64,000 bases of DNA from Kitasatospora humi (GCF_020907985.1 NZ_JAJJPA010000005.1:124001-188000); one strand, 5' to 3'; counted from the first letter of the stretch, positions 1 to 7,961 are shown. Made by a program: numbers and translations. Notes: generated from the letters alone by a model not told the origin.

Positions 1-302
1 GCGGCGGGGGGCAGGTGCGCCGGCGCCGGGCGCGACGCCTCCTGAGATGCCGTCATGACCGTGCCCTTCCGAACCGGGGTACTGTTACGGGCAGATGTCC
101 GCCGAGTGGAATCGTTCCCTCGTGCACCAGCGGGAATCCGGCTGACACGCAGGGGACCGGCCGCTTCCCGGTCGGTGGTCCGCCGGCCGCGGGCAGTTCC
201 GTCCGGCCGGGGATTCACTCATCCAGCCCAGTTATCCTGGCGCTCGCCCGCGCCCGGACCCGAGGCGCGGCCCAGGGATCAGGAAACGGGAGGGGCCCCC
301 GA
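1..302. other. Non-coding or unassigned leader region
   Basis: No supported gene. Open frames on both strands run through it, but they have no ribosome binding site and no recognisable product. It probably holds the promoter and leader of the L,D-transpeptidase starting at 303. The window edge may cut the end of an upstream gene that cannot be identified. Confidence 0.5.
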
Positions 303-1553
303 GTGGAGCCGGTGCAGGCGGCAGCCGCCGCGACAGGGAGCAGCCAGGTCAGGGCCGGGTACCGGCGGACGGCCGCCGCGCTGCTGGCGGGCGGGGTGCT
401 GGTGCTGGCCACCGCCTGCGGACCGGACTCCTCCAACGCCGGTGGCTCCGGCGGGAGTTCCGGCGGGCCGGCGGCGTCGTCGGCGGCGTCGCCCAAGCTC
501 TCGGCGGCGGTGCTGAGCGTCAGCCCCAAGGACGGGACCGACGACGTGGCGCCCAGCGGCGCGGTCAAGGTCTCGGTGGCCGACGGCAAGCTGACCCAGG
601 TCACGCTGACCGACAAGGACGGCAACAAGGTGGCGGGCGCGGTCGCGGCCGACGGCTCCTCCTGGGAGCCGTCCGGTCCGCTGGCGGTCGGCATGCTCTA
701 CAAGGTCAACGCCCAGGCGGTGGACGCGGCCGGCCTGCAGTCCGCGGTGGACAGCAGCTTCACCACGCTCACCCCCGCCAGGACCGTCGCGGTGAACGAC
801 AACGTGATCACCGGCACCACCTACGGCGTCGGCATGATCGTCTCGGTGAACTTCAGCAAGGACGTCACCGACAAGGACGACGTGCTCAAGGGCATCACCT
901 TCGAGGCCTCGGACGGCACCCAGGTGAAGGGCCACTGGTTCGGCTCCCGGCGGCTGGACTTCCGGCCCGAGCAGTACTGGGCGCCGGGCACCAATGTGAA
1001 GATCCACTTCCGGCTGGCCGGCACCGAGGTGGCGAGCGGCGTCTACGGCCCCAAGGACAGCGACGAGGCGTTCACCATCGGCCGCTCGCAGATCTCCACG
1101 GTCGACGCCGCCACCGACAAGATGACCGTCAGCCGGGACGGCCAGGTGACGCAGACCATCCCGATCACCGCGGGCAACGACCAGAACCCGTCGTGGAACG
1201 GCACCATGACGATCGAGGAGAAGGACCGGGTCACCCGGATGAACTCGGCCACCGTCGCCAACGTGGTCGGTGCCGAGTACGACGTGCCGGACGTGCCGCA
1301 CGCGATGCGGCTGACCGACTCCGGCACCTATGTGCACGGCAACTACTGGAGCAGCGCCTTCGGGGTCTCCAACGCCAGCCACGGCTGCGTGGGACTGCAG
1401 GACGCCAAGGGCGGCGACGACAACTCGGCGGCCGGCAAGTTCTACAACTCGTCGCTGATCGGCGACGTGGTGATCATCAAGAACTCCAAGGGCAAGACGG
1501 TGAGCGGCAGCAACGGCCTGAGCGGCTGGACGATGCCGTGGAGCAGCTGGTAG
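303..1553 (+). CDS. L,D-transpeptidase lipoprotein (Ig-like + YkuD)
   Basis: Predicted cell-wall enzyme that makes 3-3 peptidoglycan cross-links. I chose the GTG at 303 because GGGAGGGG lies at 288-295 and a lipoprotein signal peptide begins here; the frame is open further upstream. The 416-aa product has a hydrophobic segment ending in lipobox LATAC (Cys39), a Gly/Ser/Ala linker, two Ig-like modules (about 55-250) and a C-terminal YkuD catalytic domain. That domain has HGNYW and the SHGC motif with the nucleophile near Cys362. Actinobacterial Ldt proteins of this build are anchored outside the membrane. A close paralog follows 146 bp downstream. The family call is secure; the substrate is inferred. 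Confidence 0.92.
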   Translation: MEPVQAAAAATGSSQVRAGYRRTAAALLAGGVLVLATACGPDSSNAGGSGGSSGGPAASSAASPKLSAAVLSVSPKDGTDDVAPSGAVKVSVADGKLTQVTLTDKDGNKVAGAVAADGSSWEPSGPLAVGMLYKVNAQAVDAAGLQSAVDSSFTTLTPARTVAVNDNVITGTTYGVGMIVSVNFSKDVTDKDDVLKGITFEASDGTQVKGHWFGSRRLDFRPEQYWAPGTNVKIHFRLAGTEVASGVYGPKDSDEAFTIGRSQISTVDAATDKMTVSRDGQVTQTIPITAGNDQNPSWNGTMTIEEKDRVTRMNSATVANVVGAEYDVPDVPHAMRLTDSGTYVHGNYWSSAFGVSNASHGCVGLQDAKGGDDNSAAGKFYNSSLIGDVVIIKNSKGKTVSGSNGLSGWTMPWSSW

Positions 1554-1699
1554 TCCGGCGCGCCAGGTGACCCGCGGCCCGTACCACCCCGTTCAGCGGT
1601 GCGGGCCGCAGGGTATTCCGGGGCCGGAGCCCCTCCCGGGAACCGGGCGGTGGTCTGGCGCGTGTAGGAATCGGGGACCGATTGATGGGGAGTTGTGGA

Positions 1700-2920
1700 A
1701 TGCGTTCGATACGTGTGGGCGCGGCACTGGCGGTCGGCGGCACCCTGCTGCTGGCCACCGCCTGCGGCAGTAGCAGCCCCAAGGCCAGTGGCACCCCGGC
1801 GCCCGGCGCGCCGGGCGCCGGCGGCAAGGGTGGTGCGGCGGCCCCCGCCTCGCCGACCGCGTCCAGCGCGGTGCTGGACGTCGAGCCCAAGGACGGCACC
1901 CAGGGCGCCGCGCCCACCGCCCTCAAGGTCGGGGTTGCCCATGGCAAGCTGACCCAGGTCACGGTGACGGACAAGAGCGGCGCCGCGGTGCAGGGCAGCA
2001 TCTCCGCGGACGGCACCAGCTGGGTGCCGGCCGCCGCGCTCTCGGTTGCCGACTCCTACCAGGTCAAGGCCTCGGCCACCGACGACAAGGGCGTCGCCAC
2101 CACGGCCTCCAGCTCGTTCACCACGCTCACCCCGTCGAAGACCTCGCGCAGCCAGGACAACGTGGTCACCGGGTCCACCTACGGCGTGGGCATGATCGTC
2201 TCGGTCGACTTCGGCATGCCGATCAAGAACCAGAAGGCGGCCGAGGCCGGGATCACCTTCGAGACCTCCGACGGCCAGCAGGTCAAGGGCCACTGGATGG
2301 GCAACCAGCGCCTCGACCTGCGTCCGCAGAACTTCTGGAAGCCCGGCACCACCGTCAAGATCCACTTCCGGCTGAAGAACGTCGAGGTCTCCCCGGGCGT
2401 CTACGGCAACTCGGACCGCGACGAGTCCTTCACCATCGGCCGCTCGCAGATATCCACGGTGGACGCCGCCAAGCACACCATGACCGTGCAGACCGACGGC
2501 CAGGCCGACCAGACCATCCCGATCAGCTCCGGTTCCGACGCGCACCCCACCTACAACGGCACCATGGTGATCGAGGCCAAGGAGGGCACCGCCCACATGA
2601 CCTCCGCCTCGGTGCCCGGCCTCAAGCCCGGCGAGTACGACCTGCTGGTGCCGCACTCCGCGCGCCTGACCGACTCCGGCACCTATGTGCACGGCAACAA
2701 CTGGTCCCCGCACGACACCTTCGGCTCGGCGAACGTCAGCCACGGCTGCATCGGCCTGGAGGACGCCCCCGGCAACCAGGGCGGCCCGAACACCCCCGCC
2801 GCGAAGTTCTACAACTCCTCACTGGTGGGAGATGTCGTGAAGGTCGTCAACTCCAAGGGCGCCACGGTGGCCCCGGACAACGGCCTGAGCGGCTGGAACA
2901 TGGATTGGAGCGCCTGGTAG
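1700..2920 (+). CDS. L,D-transpeptidase lipoprotein, tandem paralog
   Basis: Second Ldt of the same architecture as the gene just upstream. The ATG at 1700 is preceded by GGGGAG (1687-1692) and starts directly with a signal peptide (MRSIRVGAALAVGG) and lipobox LATAC, Cys22. TTG at 1682 and ATG at 1685 are less likely because they lie within the ribosome binding site region. The 406-aa product keeps the Ig-like modules, the TYVHGNNW motif and SHGC with the catalytic Cys near 350. Long stretches match the first copy, for example the TTLTPSKT and FTIGRSQISTVDAA regions. This fits tandem duplication followed by divergence. It probably acts on peptidoglycan outside the membrane. Confidence 0.92.
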   Translation: MRSIRVGAALAVGGTLLLATACGSSSPKASGTPAPGAPGAGGKGGAAAPASPTASSAVLDVEPKDGTQGAAPTALKVGVAHGKLTQVTVTDKSGAAVQGSISADGTSWVPAAALSVADSYQVKASATDDKGVATTASSSFTTLTPSKTSRSQDNVVTGSTYGVGMIVSVDFGMPIKNQKAAEAGITFETSDGQQVKGHWMGNQRLDLRPQNFWKPGTTVKIHFRLKNVEVSPGVYGNSDRDESFTIGRSQISTVDAAKHTMTVQTDGQADQTIPISSGSDAHPTYNGTMVIEAKEGTAHMTSASVPGLKPGEYDLLVPHSARLTDSGTYVHGNNWSPHDTFGSANVSHGCIGLEDAPGNQGGPNTPAAKFYNSSLVGDVVKVVNSKGATVAPDNGLSGWNMDWSAW

Positions 2921-3002
2921 GCCGCCCGGCTTGTTGCCGTCATATGCCAGCTGAATAGTGATCCTTTGGTCATTGTCCGTACGCGGGCGGGTGCGAACCG
3001 CA

Positions 3003-3557
3003 ATGATGGTGGGCATGGCGGGATGGGGCGAAGTCGATCAGTCATCACATCTCGGGCTCAGTCTGGCGGCTGATGCCCCACCGGTGCCCGGGCGGTCCTC
3101 GCTGGCCGCCCTGGAGCGCCTCTCCGCATGGGAGTTGGAGCGGGCCGTGCTGCCCCGGCTGCGCGACCCCGCGGGCGCCGAGGAGGTGCGGCTGCCCGCC
3201 CGGGTCGAGTCGGGCCCGCTGGCCCGGCGGCTGGTGCTCTCGGTGCTGCAGTCCTGGGGCCTTCACCAGCTGCTGGAGATCGGTGAGTTACTCACCGCCG
3301 AGCTGGTGGCCAACGCGGTCCGGCACACCGGCGGGCGGACCATCGGACTCAAACTGCAACGCCGGCCGGGCTGGTTGAAGGTGGAGGTGCGCGACTCCTC
3401 GCGGGCGCTGCCCTGCCTGATCGTCGCCGAGCCCAGCCTGACCGAGTACGGCCGCGGCCTCACCGTGGTGGACACCCTGGCCGACCGCTGGGGCGCCGAT
3501 CTGCTGCCGCGCGGCAAGGGCGTCTGGTTCGAACTCAAGGTTCGTGAACGGACCTGA
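3003..3557 (+). CDS. ATP-binding protein, RsbW/HATPase-type
   Basis: Small GHKL-fold protein of the large Streptomyces family related to anti-sigma factor kinases. The sequence shows an N box (ELVANAVRHTGG), a G1-like segment (VEVRDSSRALP) and a G2 segment (GRGLTVVDTLADRWG). It ends in the usual GKGVWFEL strand, so it is a stand-alone ATPase domain of about 180 aa with no sensor or membrane segment. The start is uncertain: ATG at 3003, 3006 and 3015 are in frame and GTG at 2958 is possible, with no clear ribosome binding site. No partner sigma or anti-anti-sigma gene is adjacent, so the target is unknown. Confidence 0.8.
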   Translation: MMVGMAGWGEVDQSSHLGLSLAADAPPVPGRSSLAALERLSAWELERAVLPRLRDPAGAEEVRLPARVESGPLARRLVLSVLQSWGLHQLLEIGELLTAELVANAVRHTGGRTIGLKLQRRPGWLKVEVRDSSRALPCLIVAEPSLTEYGRGLTVVDTLADRWGADLLPRGKGVWFELKVRERT

Positions 3558-3568
3558 GCGGCCACCGG

Positions 3569-3596
3569 GGCCCGTGCCGTCATCACAGCACGGGCC
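3569..3596. terminator. Hairpin terminator, original sdaA terminator
   Basis: Perfect 9-bp inverted repeat GGCCCGTGC / GCACGGGCC with a 10-nt loop. It closes the ATP-binding gene on the plus strand. Read on the minus strand it lies just after the displaced sdaA tail at 3609, so it was probably the terminator of the glycine operon before the island inserted. Confidence 0.7.
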
Positions 3597-3608
3597 ACCG
3601 TTGAGTGA

Positions 3609-3722
3609 TCAGCAATCGATGACGTTGACCGCGAGGCCGCCGCGGCTGGTCTCCTTGTACTGGATCTTCATGTCGGCGCCGGTCTCCTTCATGGTCTTGA
3701 TCGCCTGTCGGGGAAGACGTGG
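3609..3722 (-). repeat. Left direct repeat: duplicated sdaA 3' end
   Basis: On the minus strand this encodes the SdaA tail [13 protein letters not shown]...VIDC followed by TGA, without the rest of the gene. It matches the end of intact sdaA at 7847 with an identical 46-bp block (3616-3661), one mismatch, and an identical 44-bp block (3663-3706). A 1-bp deletion follows, then looser similarity to 3722. Differences change Lys to Gln and the penultimate Glu to Asp. It reads as the original chromosomal 3' end left behind by integration (attL-like). Confidence 0.88.
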
Positions 3723-3731
3723 AGGTTGAGG

Positions 3732-4817
3732 ATGAACGGCGTCAGCGGGGCGTTACTGCGAGTGTTTCCGGCAGTCGTATCCCTCGGACTGTTCGGGGCC
3801 ATGCCAGTGGCAGCCTTTGGGTTGGCGGGGGTGGCCGGTGGGCTGCCGAGGCGAGGGTTTCTGCTACGTCGATGTGACCTGTTCGAGCGGCAAGCCCTAC
3901 GCCGCTCGCTTCGGGCGTACCGGCGGGTGAAAGCAGCTACTGAAGCGTGTGGCGTACAGGCGCCTGACAGGGCGCTTGTAAGGCAACTTGCTGCCTGGGA
4001 CCTCGCGAACAAGGAACAGGTGCTGCTGGTCTTGCCAGTGGCTGTAGTGGTGTTGGCCGGGCTGTTCATCAGTGGCTTGATCACTGTGAAGGCTGACGCA
4101 AGCGCAATGGCCTTCCTCTGGGTCATGGTCCCTGCACTGGCGCTGGCGGCGCTGTGTTCTCTTGCGCTCCGTGTGGATGACATTGCTTTGCGACGGGGGC
4201 ACAGTCCAGACCTTGTCGTGGTTGCCGCGGTGCGCGTCCTGGAGGCGTGCGGCAAACGGCTCGATCACCCTGCGGTGCTCGACCTTGTGGTGCTGGATGA
4301 CAGTGTCATCAAGCTGAACAGTGCGCTCGCGGCGTTCGCCAGGTTCGGTGTGACCCGCTCGGACAAGCGGCGGCGGCGTCTGTCGGGCCAGGTGGCAGGT
4401 ATGGCGGCAGAACTGGATGACGCTTTGGACGCCTCATACGGCGAAGGCGCGCCGCTCGCGCCCCTGGTCGACCGGGTCGTTCACCTGCTGGCGGTGATGC
4501 AGCGCCAGAGCTACTACGCGATGGTCAGTGAGGAGGTTGGGCGGAGCCTGGAAGAAGCGCAGGAGGAGCAGCGAATCCCTTGGCGGTACCTGATCGCGCA
4601 CATCCTGTCCTTCACCATCGGATGTGGGGCACTGACCGCAGTGAAGGCACTCGAACTGGGCTCGGACATGGCGACCGTGGTGGTGCTGCCCGTGGTGGTG
4701 CTGCTGATGCTGATCCCCTATGCCCTGACGCGCCTCTCCTCGGCTGGCATGCGTCGGCTCCCGAAGTTCCGTACGGGGGACGAGGGCTCGGCGGCCGATA
4801 CTGCTGCTCCGGAGTAG
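3732..4817 (+). CDS. Hypothetical multi-pass membrane protein (island)
   Basis: Function not recognised. The ATG at 3732 has GGAGG at 3721-3725, right at the edge of the sdaA-derived repeat. The 361-aa product has about five hydrophobic segments: near residues 10-35, 96-118, 125-150, 285-305 and 312-335. A soluble block of about 130 aa separates the third and fourth, and includes a basic KRRRR stretch and several Leu-rich helices. There is no signal peptidase site and no enzyme motif. Third-position GC is visibly lower than in flanking genes, which supports horizontal acquisition. It faces the CYTH gene convergently across a hairpin. A membrane-acting role is only a guess from topology. Confidence 0.72.
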   Translation: MNGVSGALLRVFPAVVSLGLFGAMPVAAFGLAGVAGGLPRRGFLLRRCDLFERQALRRSLRAYRRVKAATEACGVQAPDRALVRQLAAWDLANKEQVLLVLPVAVVVLAGLFISGLITVKADASAMAFLWVMVPALALAALCSLALRVDDIALRRGHSPDLVVVAAVRVLEACGKRLDHPAVLDLVVLDDSVIKLNSALAAFARFGVTRSDKRRRRLSGQVAGMAAELDDALDASYGEGAPLAPLVDRVVHLLAVMQRQSYYAMVSEEVGRSLEEAQEEQRIPWRYLIAHILSFTIGCGALTAVKALELGSDMATVVVLPVVVLLMLIPYALTRLSSAGMRRLPKFRTGDEGSAADTAAPE

Positions 4818-4920
4818 GCAGACGCCTGCTGCTTGAGCGCGACGCCAACCTGGGGGCAGCCGGATGGAATGGCTGGCGGTATGTGCTGCCACTATCGCTC
4901 GTACACTCGGGCGGCTGTGC

Positions 4921-4943
4921 GTGGGGGCATTGGTCGCCCCCAC
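4921..4943. terminator. Bidirectional hairpin terminator
   Basis: Inverted repeat GTGGGGGC / GCCCCCAC with a 7-nt loop, between the convergent membrane-protein and CYTH genes. It can serve both directions. Confidence 0.65.
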
Positions 4944-4967
4944 GTTGAATGGACAGGGGGCACGGTA

Positions 4968-5528
4968 TCAGCGCGCGGCGGCCACCGCGTCCGTGTAAAG
5001 CTCCGCCGTGAAGTCCTCGTCAGCGATTCCAAGATCAGTGAGGAGGCTCCGAACAGCCGCGAGAGCCTCGGGCAGTTCGGCCTCGGTCTCAGCGCTTGTC
5101 TCCAGTTCGATGAACGTGCCGTTCAGTTCAGGCACGCGCACCAGTGTTGCCAGGAAGCGCCGGGTGCCAGCCGCGACGGTGTAGTTCCGGCAGCGCTTCT
5201 CGAACTGGATCGCTGGCGTGTAGCCGAGCCCGCGGAGGATCGCGTGCGCCTCCGCCGCATCCTCAACGCGGGTCTCGTGCTCCGGCTTGGAACCCGAGAC
5301 CTCGTCCACTCGGGCTCCCTTGTAGGTCAGGACGGTCCTGGTGTCATCCGCCGAGTGCACGGTGCGGATCCGTAGCTCGCGATCGCCGGCCCCGAGCGCC
5401 CCACCAGCGGTGTCGTAGTAAGTGTCCTTGTACACCTCCGGCCGGCCAGGCCCGTAGGTCTTTTCCAGGGTCTCCATCACGCCTTCGGGGTCTCGAACGA
5501 CTGCCTTCAGCTCGGCCTCGATCGCCAT
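4968..5528 (-). CDS. CYTH-domain protein (class IV cyclase/thiamine triphosphatase fold)
   Basis: 186-aa protein consisting of one CYTH (triphosphate tunnel metalloenzyme) domain. The ExExK signature is present at the N terminus (EAELKA, residues 4-9). Charged strands follow as expected for the tunnel: RELRIRT, TVLTYKG, FEKRCRNYTV and TFIELETS. Relatives are class IV adenylate cyclases, thiamine triphosphatases and polyphosphate- or triphosphate-hydrolysing enzymes; the sequence alone does not say which. The ATG at 5528 has GGAGGAG immediately upstream. That site overlaps the end of the HTH regulator gene, so the two are translationally coupled. Lying inside the island, it may make or destroy a nucleotide signal, but this is inference. 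Confidence 0.85.
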   Translation of the reverse strand: MAIEAELKAVVRDPEGVMETLEKTYGPGRPEVYKDTYYDTAGGALGAGDRELRIRTVHSADDTRTVLTYKGARVDEVSGSKPEHETRVEDAAEAHAILRGLGYTPAIQFEKRCRNYTVAAGTRRFLATLVRVPELNGTFIELETSAETEAELPEALAAVRSLLTDLGIADEDFTAELYTDAVAAAR

Positions 5529-5537
5529 GTCTCCTCC

Positions 5538-6387
5538 TCAGATGACCCGGTGCGCGTCCGTCAGCATCGCATCAAACAGTCTGCGGAACCCGCTGTACAA
5601 GGGGCCTTGCGGCGTGGCAACCAGCTTGTACGTGGCGGACTCGTGCCCTTCCCAGACAGCGGAGAAGCTGGCCACATAGAGGGTGGTGTCCAGCCTGATG
5701 ATGCGCCAGACCGGAAGGGCTGTATCGGTAGACCTCCACGCTGCCGCCCGTTGCACGGAGCTCTCGCAGGCGTGCCTCTGCGAGCAGGACACCGCTCGCG
5801 AGGGACTCCGCAGACTCACCGATCTCGGCGGCACGCTGGGCCGCCGCGGTGCCGTCGGGATTGAGCAGGAGGACGCGCAGCCGGGGTGGCGGGTCTCCGT
5901 CGCGATCGAGGTGCGGGCGCAGGAGGGAATCGCGTAGCCCGAGGAGGCCGAGGCCGCGGACTGCGAGTACGTCGATCTCGTGGGCGGCGCGTGCGGCCCG
6001 CTGGATCTCGAGGGCTGCGGTGCCCTGGTCGCTGTAGACGCGTACGACTTCGGGAAAGGCGGCCAGATCGAACGCCGCGCCGCTGCTGTGTTTCTCACGC
6101 CGGGGCGCGAGACCGAGGAGGTGCCGCGCTTGATCGGGCATTGCGAGCCCCTCGGCGATCCGCTCGAAGACGTCCAAGCCTGAGATCGCCCGACGCCCGT
6201 TCATGATCTCGTTGACGCGGCCCTGGTTCATCCCGACAGCTGTTCCGAGTCGGGCTTGGCTGGCTCCGGTGTGGTGCTGAACCAGACGAAAGAGGGCGCC
6301 CATGTCGCGGTTGCGGAGCGCGCGCTGGGCTTCGGAGTGTTGCCAGGTGAGGTCCGGCACGGCGAGGGGCATGAGAGCTGTGGTCAC
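5538..6387 (-). pseudogene. XRE-type helix-turn-helix regulator, frameshifted
   Basis: GTG at 6387 with GAGG upstream opens a protein with an N-terminal HTH (about residues 25-85; TGASQARLGTAVGMNQGRV). A C-terminal region of about 180 aa follows that looks like the ligand or PLD-like domain seen behind HTH domains in Streptomyces proteins (LRVLLLNPDGTAAAQRAAEI). After EVYRYS the frame is lost. The expected continuation LPVWRIIRLDTTLYVASF lies in another frame that stops at 5538. Removing one G from the GGG at 5717-5719 gives a continuous 282-aa protein. The cause could be a real disruption, a sequencing error or programmed slippage. The gene is coupled to the CYTH gene downstream. Confidence 0.78.
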
Positions 6388-6476
6388 AGTGTCCTCGGTC
6401 TGCCTCGAAGAGCATCTCACGGTGAGATTACCCTGCGGGTATCGATGCTGACGTTCTGTCAGTCGAACCTTGGGGC

Positions 6477-6707
6477 ATGGAAGACCTTGCGGCGCCCGTG
6501 CCGCAGCCCGCCACCGGGCTGCCGCTCGTGGGGGCACTCCTGAGGCTGGATCACTTTCCGTGCACTGGCTGCGGCAAACTGGACGCACCGTTCCGTGGCG
6601 AGCTGCGGACGGTCCGCGTGCCGCCCTGCGCGGTGCGGGACGAACGCGTGTGGCGGTGCGCTGACTGCCAGCTGCAGCACGTCGCCGAGCAGATGGAGGA
6701 CCGGTGA
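6477..6707 (+). CDS. Small CxxC/CxxC protein (possible zinc ribbon)
   Basis: 76-aa hypothetical protein. It has two Cys pairs, CTGC (about residues 29-32) and CADC (about 62-65), the spacing of a small zinc-binding domain. The start ATG at 6477 lies 90 bp from the divergent regulator gene and has only a weak GGGG upstream. It overlaps the next gene by 4 bp (GTGA), so the two are co-translated. The product is not recognised. Its shared divergent control region suggests regulation by the HTH protein. Confidence 0.65.
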   Translation: MEDLAAPVPQPATGLPLVGALLRLDHFPCTGCGKLDAPFRGELRTVRVPPCAVRDERVWRCADCQLQHVAEQMEDR

Positions 6708-7189
6708 CGACACGGACGCAGGCCGGGCAGCGGGCCGCCATGCCGGCCGCCACTTGGCTGGCCGGTGCCGCTGGCTCGCTGCGGCACGATGTCGTGATCG
6801 CGTGGGGCGACGAGCCGGGCCGGCCGCAGCCGCTGCCGTGCGGGGCCCGGTGGGATGTCGTGCGAGTTCCCGAGCGCATCGGCTCGCGGGTCCTCGGCCG
6901 TCTCCTCACCGGAGACGGTCAGGGAGCCATCGGGCCCGTGCTGCTGGACCGGCGAGCCCGCAACCTGTACTGGCTAGTGGCGATTGAGACGGAGCCCATC
7001 GCTCGCTGGTCCACGGTCCTTGAGGTCCGGTTCTTCTCCCACGGTGACTACCTTGCTGTCCCGAGCCCGGACGTCACCGATGCGTGGCCGGCCGACTGGG
7101 TGTACTGGCCTGAGATCACCGGTGCATTGACGCCGCCCGCGATGCTGGCGGCCGCCATCGGGCGCGAACTGCCCGGCGGCGCCCGGTGA
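6704..7189 (+). CDS. Prim-Pol-like N-terminal domain protein
   Basis: 161-aa protein starting at GTG 6704, overlapping the stop of the CxxC protein. The order of motifs resembles short Streptomyces proteins annotated as bifunctional DNA primase/polymerase N-terminal domain: an AATWLAGAA helix, then CGARWDVVRVP, GPVLLDRRARNLYWLV, GDYLAVPSPDV and DWVYWP. The catalytic acidic pair of a true primase-polymerase is not obvious, so polymerase activity should not be assumed. It is encoded on the plus strand of the island, divergent from the HTH and CYTH genes. Family assignment is from memory of the pattern. Confidence 0.6.
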   Translation: MTTRTQAGQRAAMPAATWLAGAAGSLRHDVVIAWGDEPGRPQPLPCGARWDVVRVPERIGSRVLGRLLTGDGQGAIGPVLLDRRARNLYWLVAIETEPIARWSTVLEVRFFSHGDYLAVPSPDVTDAWPADWVYWPEITGALTPPAMLAAAIGRELPGGAR

Positions 7190-7385
7190 ATGCCCTGGCC
7201 CCTGCCTGACTCGTGCTCCCGGGACTCTGTCGTGGCAGTGAACCGGGCCCACCAGACTCTCCCCGCAACCGTGCTCGTCACCAGCGGCGAGCGGCCCCTC
7301 GCCCCGTTGCGCCCTAGACCTCCCTCTCGCCGCCGTATGCAAGGGGTGGGAACCTCCAACCGGCGTGAACCGAAAGGAAAACACA

Positions 7386-7580
7386 GTGAGCACCGTGATC
7401 CTGGCCCAGTCCTTCGACCAAGCCGCAGCTCTGTCCGAGCTGCGCTCCCTTGGACGCGAGCTGGCCCGTCAGGCGGCCGAGCTCACCCGTGCCAGTGAGC
7501 GCGAGATGGAGGCCACACTGCGCCTGATGAAGAAGGTGCACCTTGGGATCGTGGCCAGCGTCGACATCACCGCCTCCTAG
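7386..7580 (+). CDS. Hypothetical 64-aa helical protein
   Basis: GTG at 7386 preceded by GAAAGGAAA. The 64-aa product is mostly charged amphipathic helix (ELRSLGRELARQAAELTRAS), with no Cys, no signal peptide and no membrane segment. It is likely a small coiled-coil or regulatory protein. It is the last island gene before the terminator at 7629. The 196 bp separating it from the Prim-Pol-like gene suggests its own promoter. No function is recognised. Confidence 0.6.
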   Translation: MSTVILAQSFDQAAALSELRSLGRELARQAAELTRASEREMEATLRLMKKVHLGIVASVDITAS

Positions 7581-7628
7581 CTCAGGCGACCCAAAAGCCC
7601 CTGCGGAGAATGGGTGTTTTGCGGGTTG

Positions 7629-7657
7629 CGGCCCCTCCATGACTGAGGGAGGGGCCG
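7629..7657. terminator. Hairpin terminator at the island's right end
   Basis: Perfect 10-bp stem CGGCCCCTCC / GGAGGGGCCG with a 9-nt loop. It follows the 64-aa gene and also lies beyond the sdaA stop on the minus strand, so it can end the glycine operon now that the original terminator at 3569 is displaced. The rest of 7581-7846 shows no gene. Confidence 0.7.
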
Positions 7658-7846
7658 ACTCCGCGTCGGCACACGGGCGTTGCCTGGCACGGGGAGCCGG
7701 TCCCGTCCGCAGGCGCCTCCGTCATCGGCAAACGGGATCACGCACTGCAATCTCTCCCGCGCAGCCGAGGTCGAGGAAGAGGCCCTGCGGGCCGCTCGTT
7801 TAGTCGTGTCAGGCACAGCGTCCGATCGGGGCGAGCGAACTCCGCA

Positions 7847-7961
7847 TCAGCACTCGATGACGTTGACCGCGAGGCCGCCGCGGCTGGTCTCCTTGTACTT
7901 GATCTTCATGTCGGCGCCGGTCTCCTTCATGGTCTTGATCGCCTTGTCGAGGGAGACGTGG
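7847..7961 (-). repeat. Right direct repeat: 3' end of intact sdaA
   Basis: Terminal 115 bp of intact sdaA, the partner of the copy at 3609-3722. Ninety of 91 positions match between 7854-7944 and 3616-3706. If the island integrated here, this copy contains the hybrid attachment site that keeps sdaA full length. Confidence 0.88.

Larger units (their letters stand above)
3609..7961. mobile_element. Putative integrated island at the sdaA 3' end
   Basis: Accessory segment bounded by imperfect direct repeats of the last 114 bp of sdaA (3609-3722 and 7847-7961, offset 4,238 bp). This is the layout expected when an element recombines into the 3' end of a gene and restores the reading frame. The genes inside have lower third-position GC than the housekeeping genes around them, most clearly at 3732-4817. 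Cargo: membrane protein, CYTH enzyme, frameshifted HTH regulator, CxxC mini-protein, Prim-Pol-like protein and a 64-aa protein. No integrase, excisionase or replication gene is visible, so it may be a decayed or dependent element. The mechanism is inferred. Confidence 0.7.

Noticed and set aside
3732-7580. Search for an integrase, excisionase or tRNA attachment site in the island
   Set aside because: No tyrosine or serine recombinase motif and no tRNA-like sequence was seen; the only attachment-like sequence is the sdaA tail.
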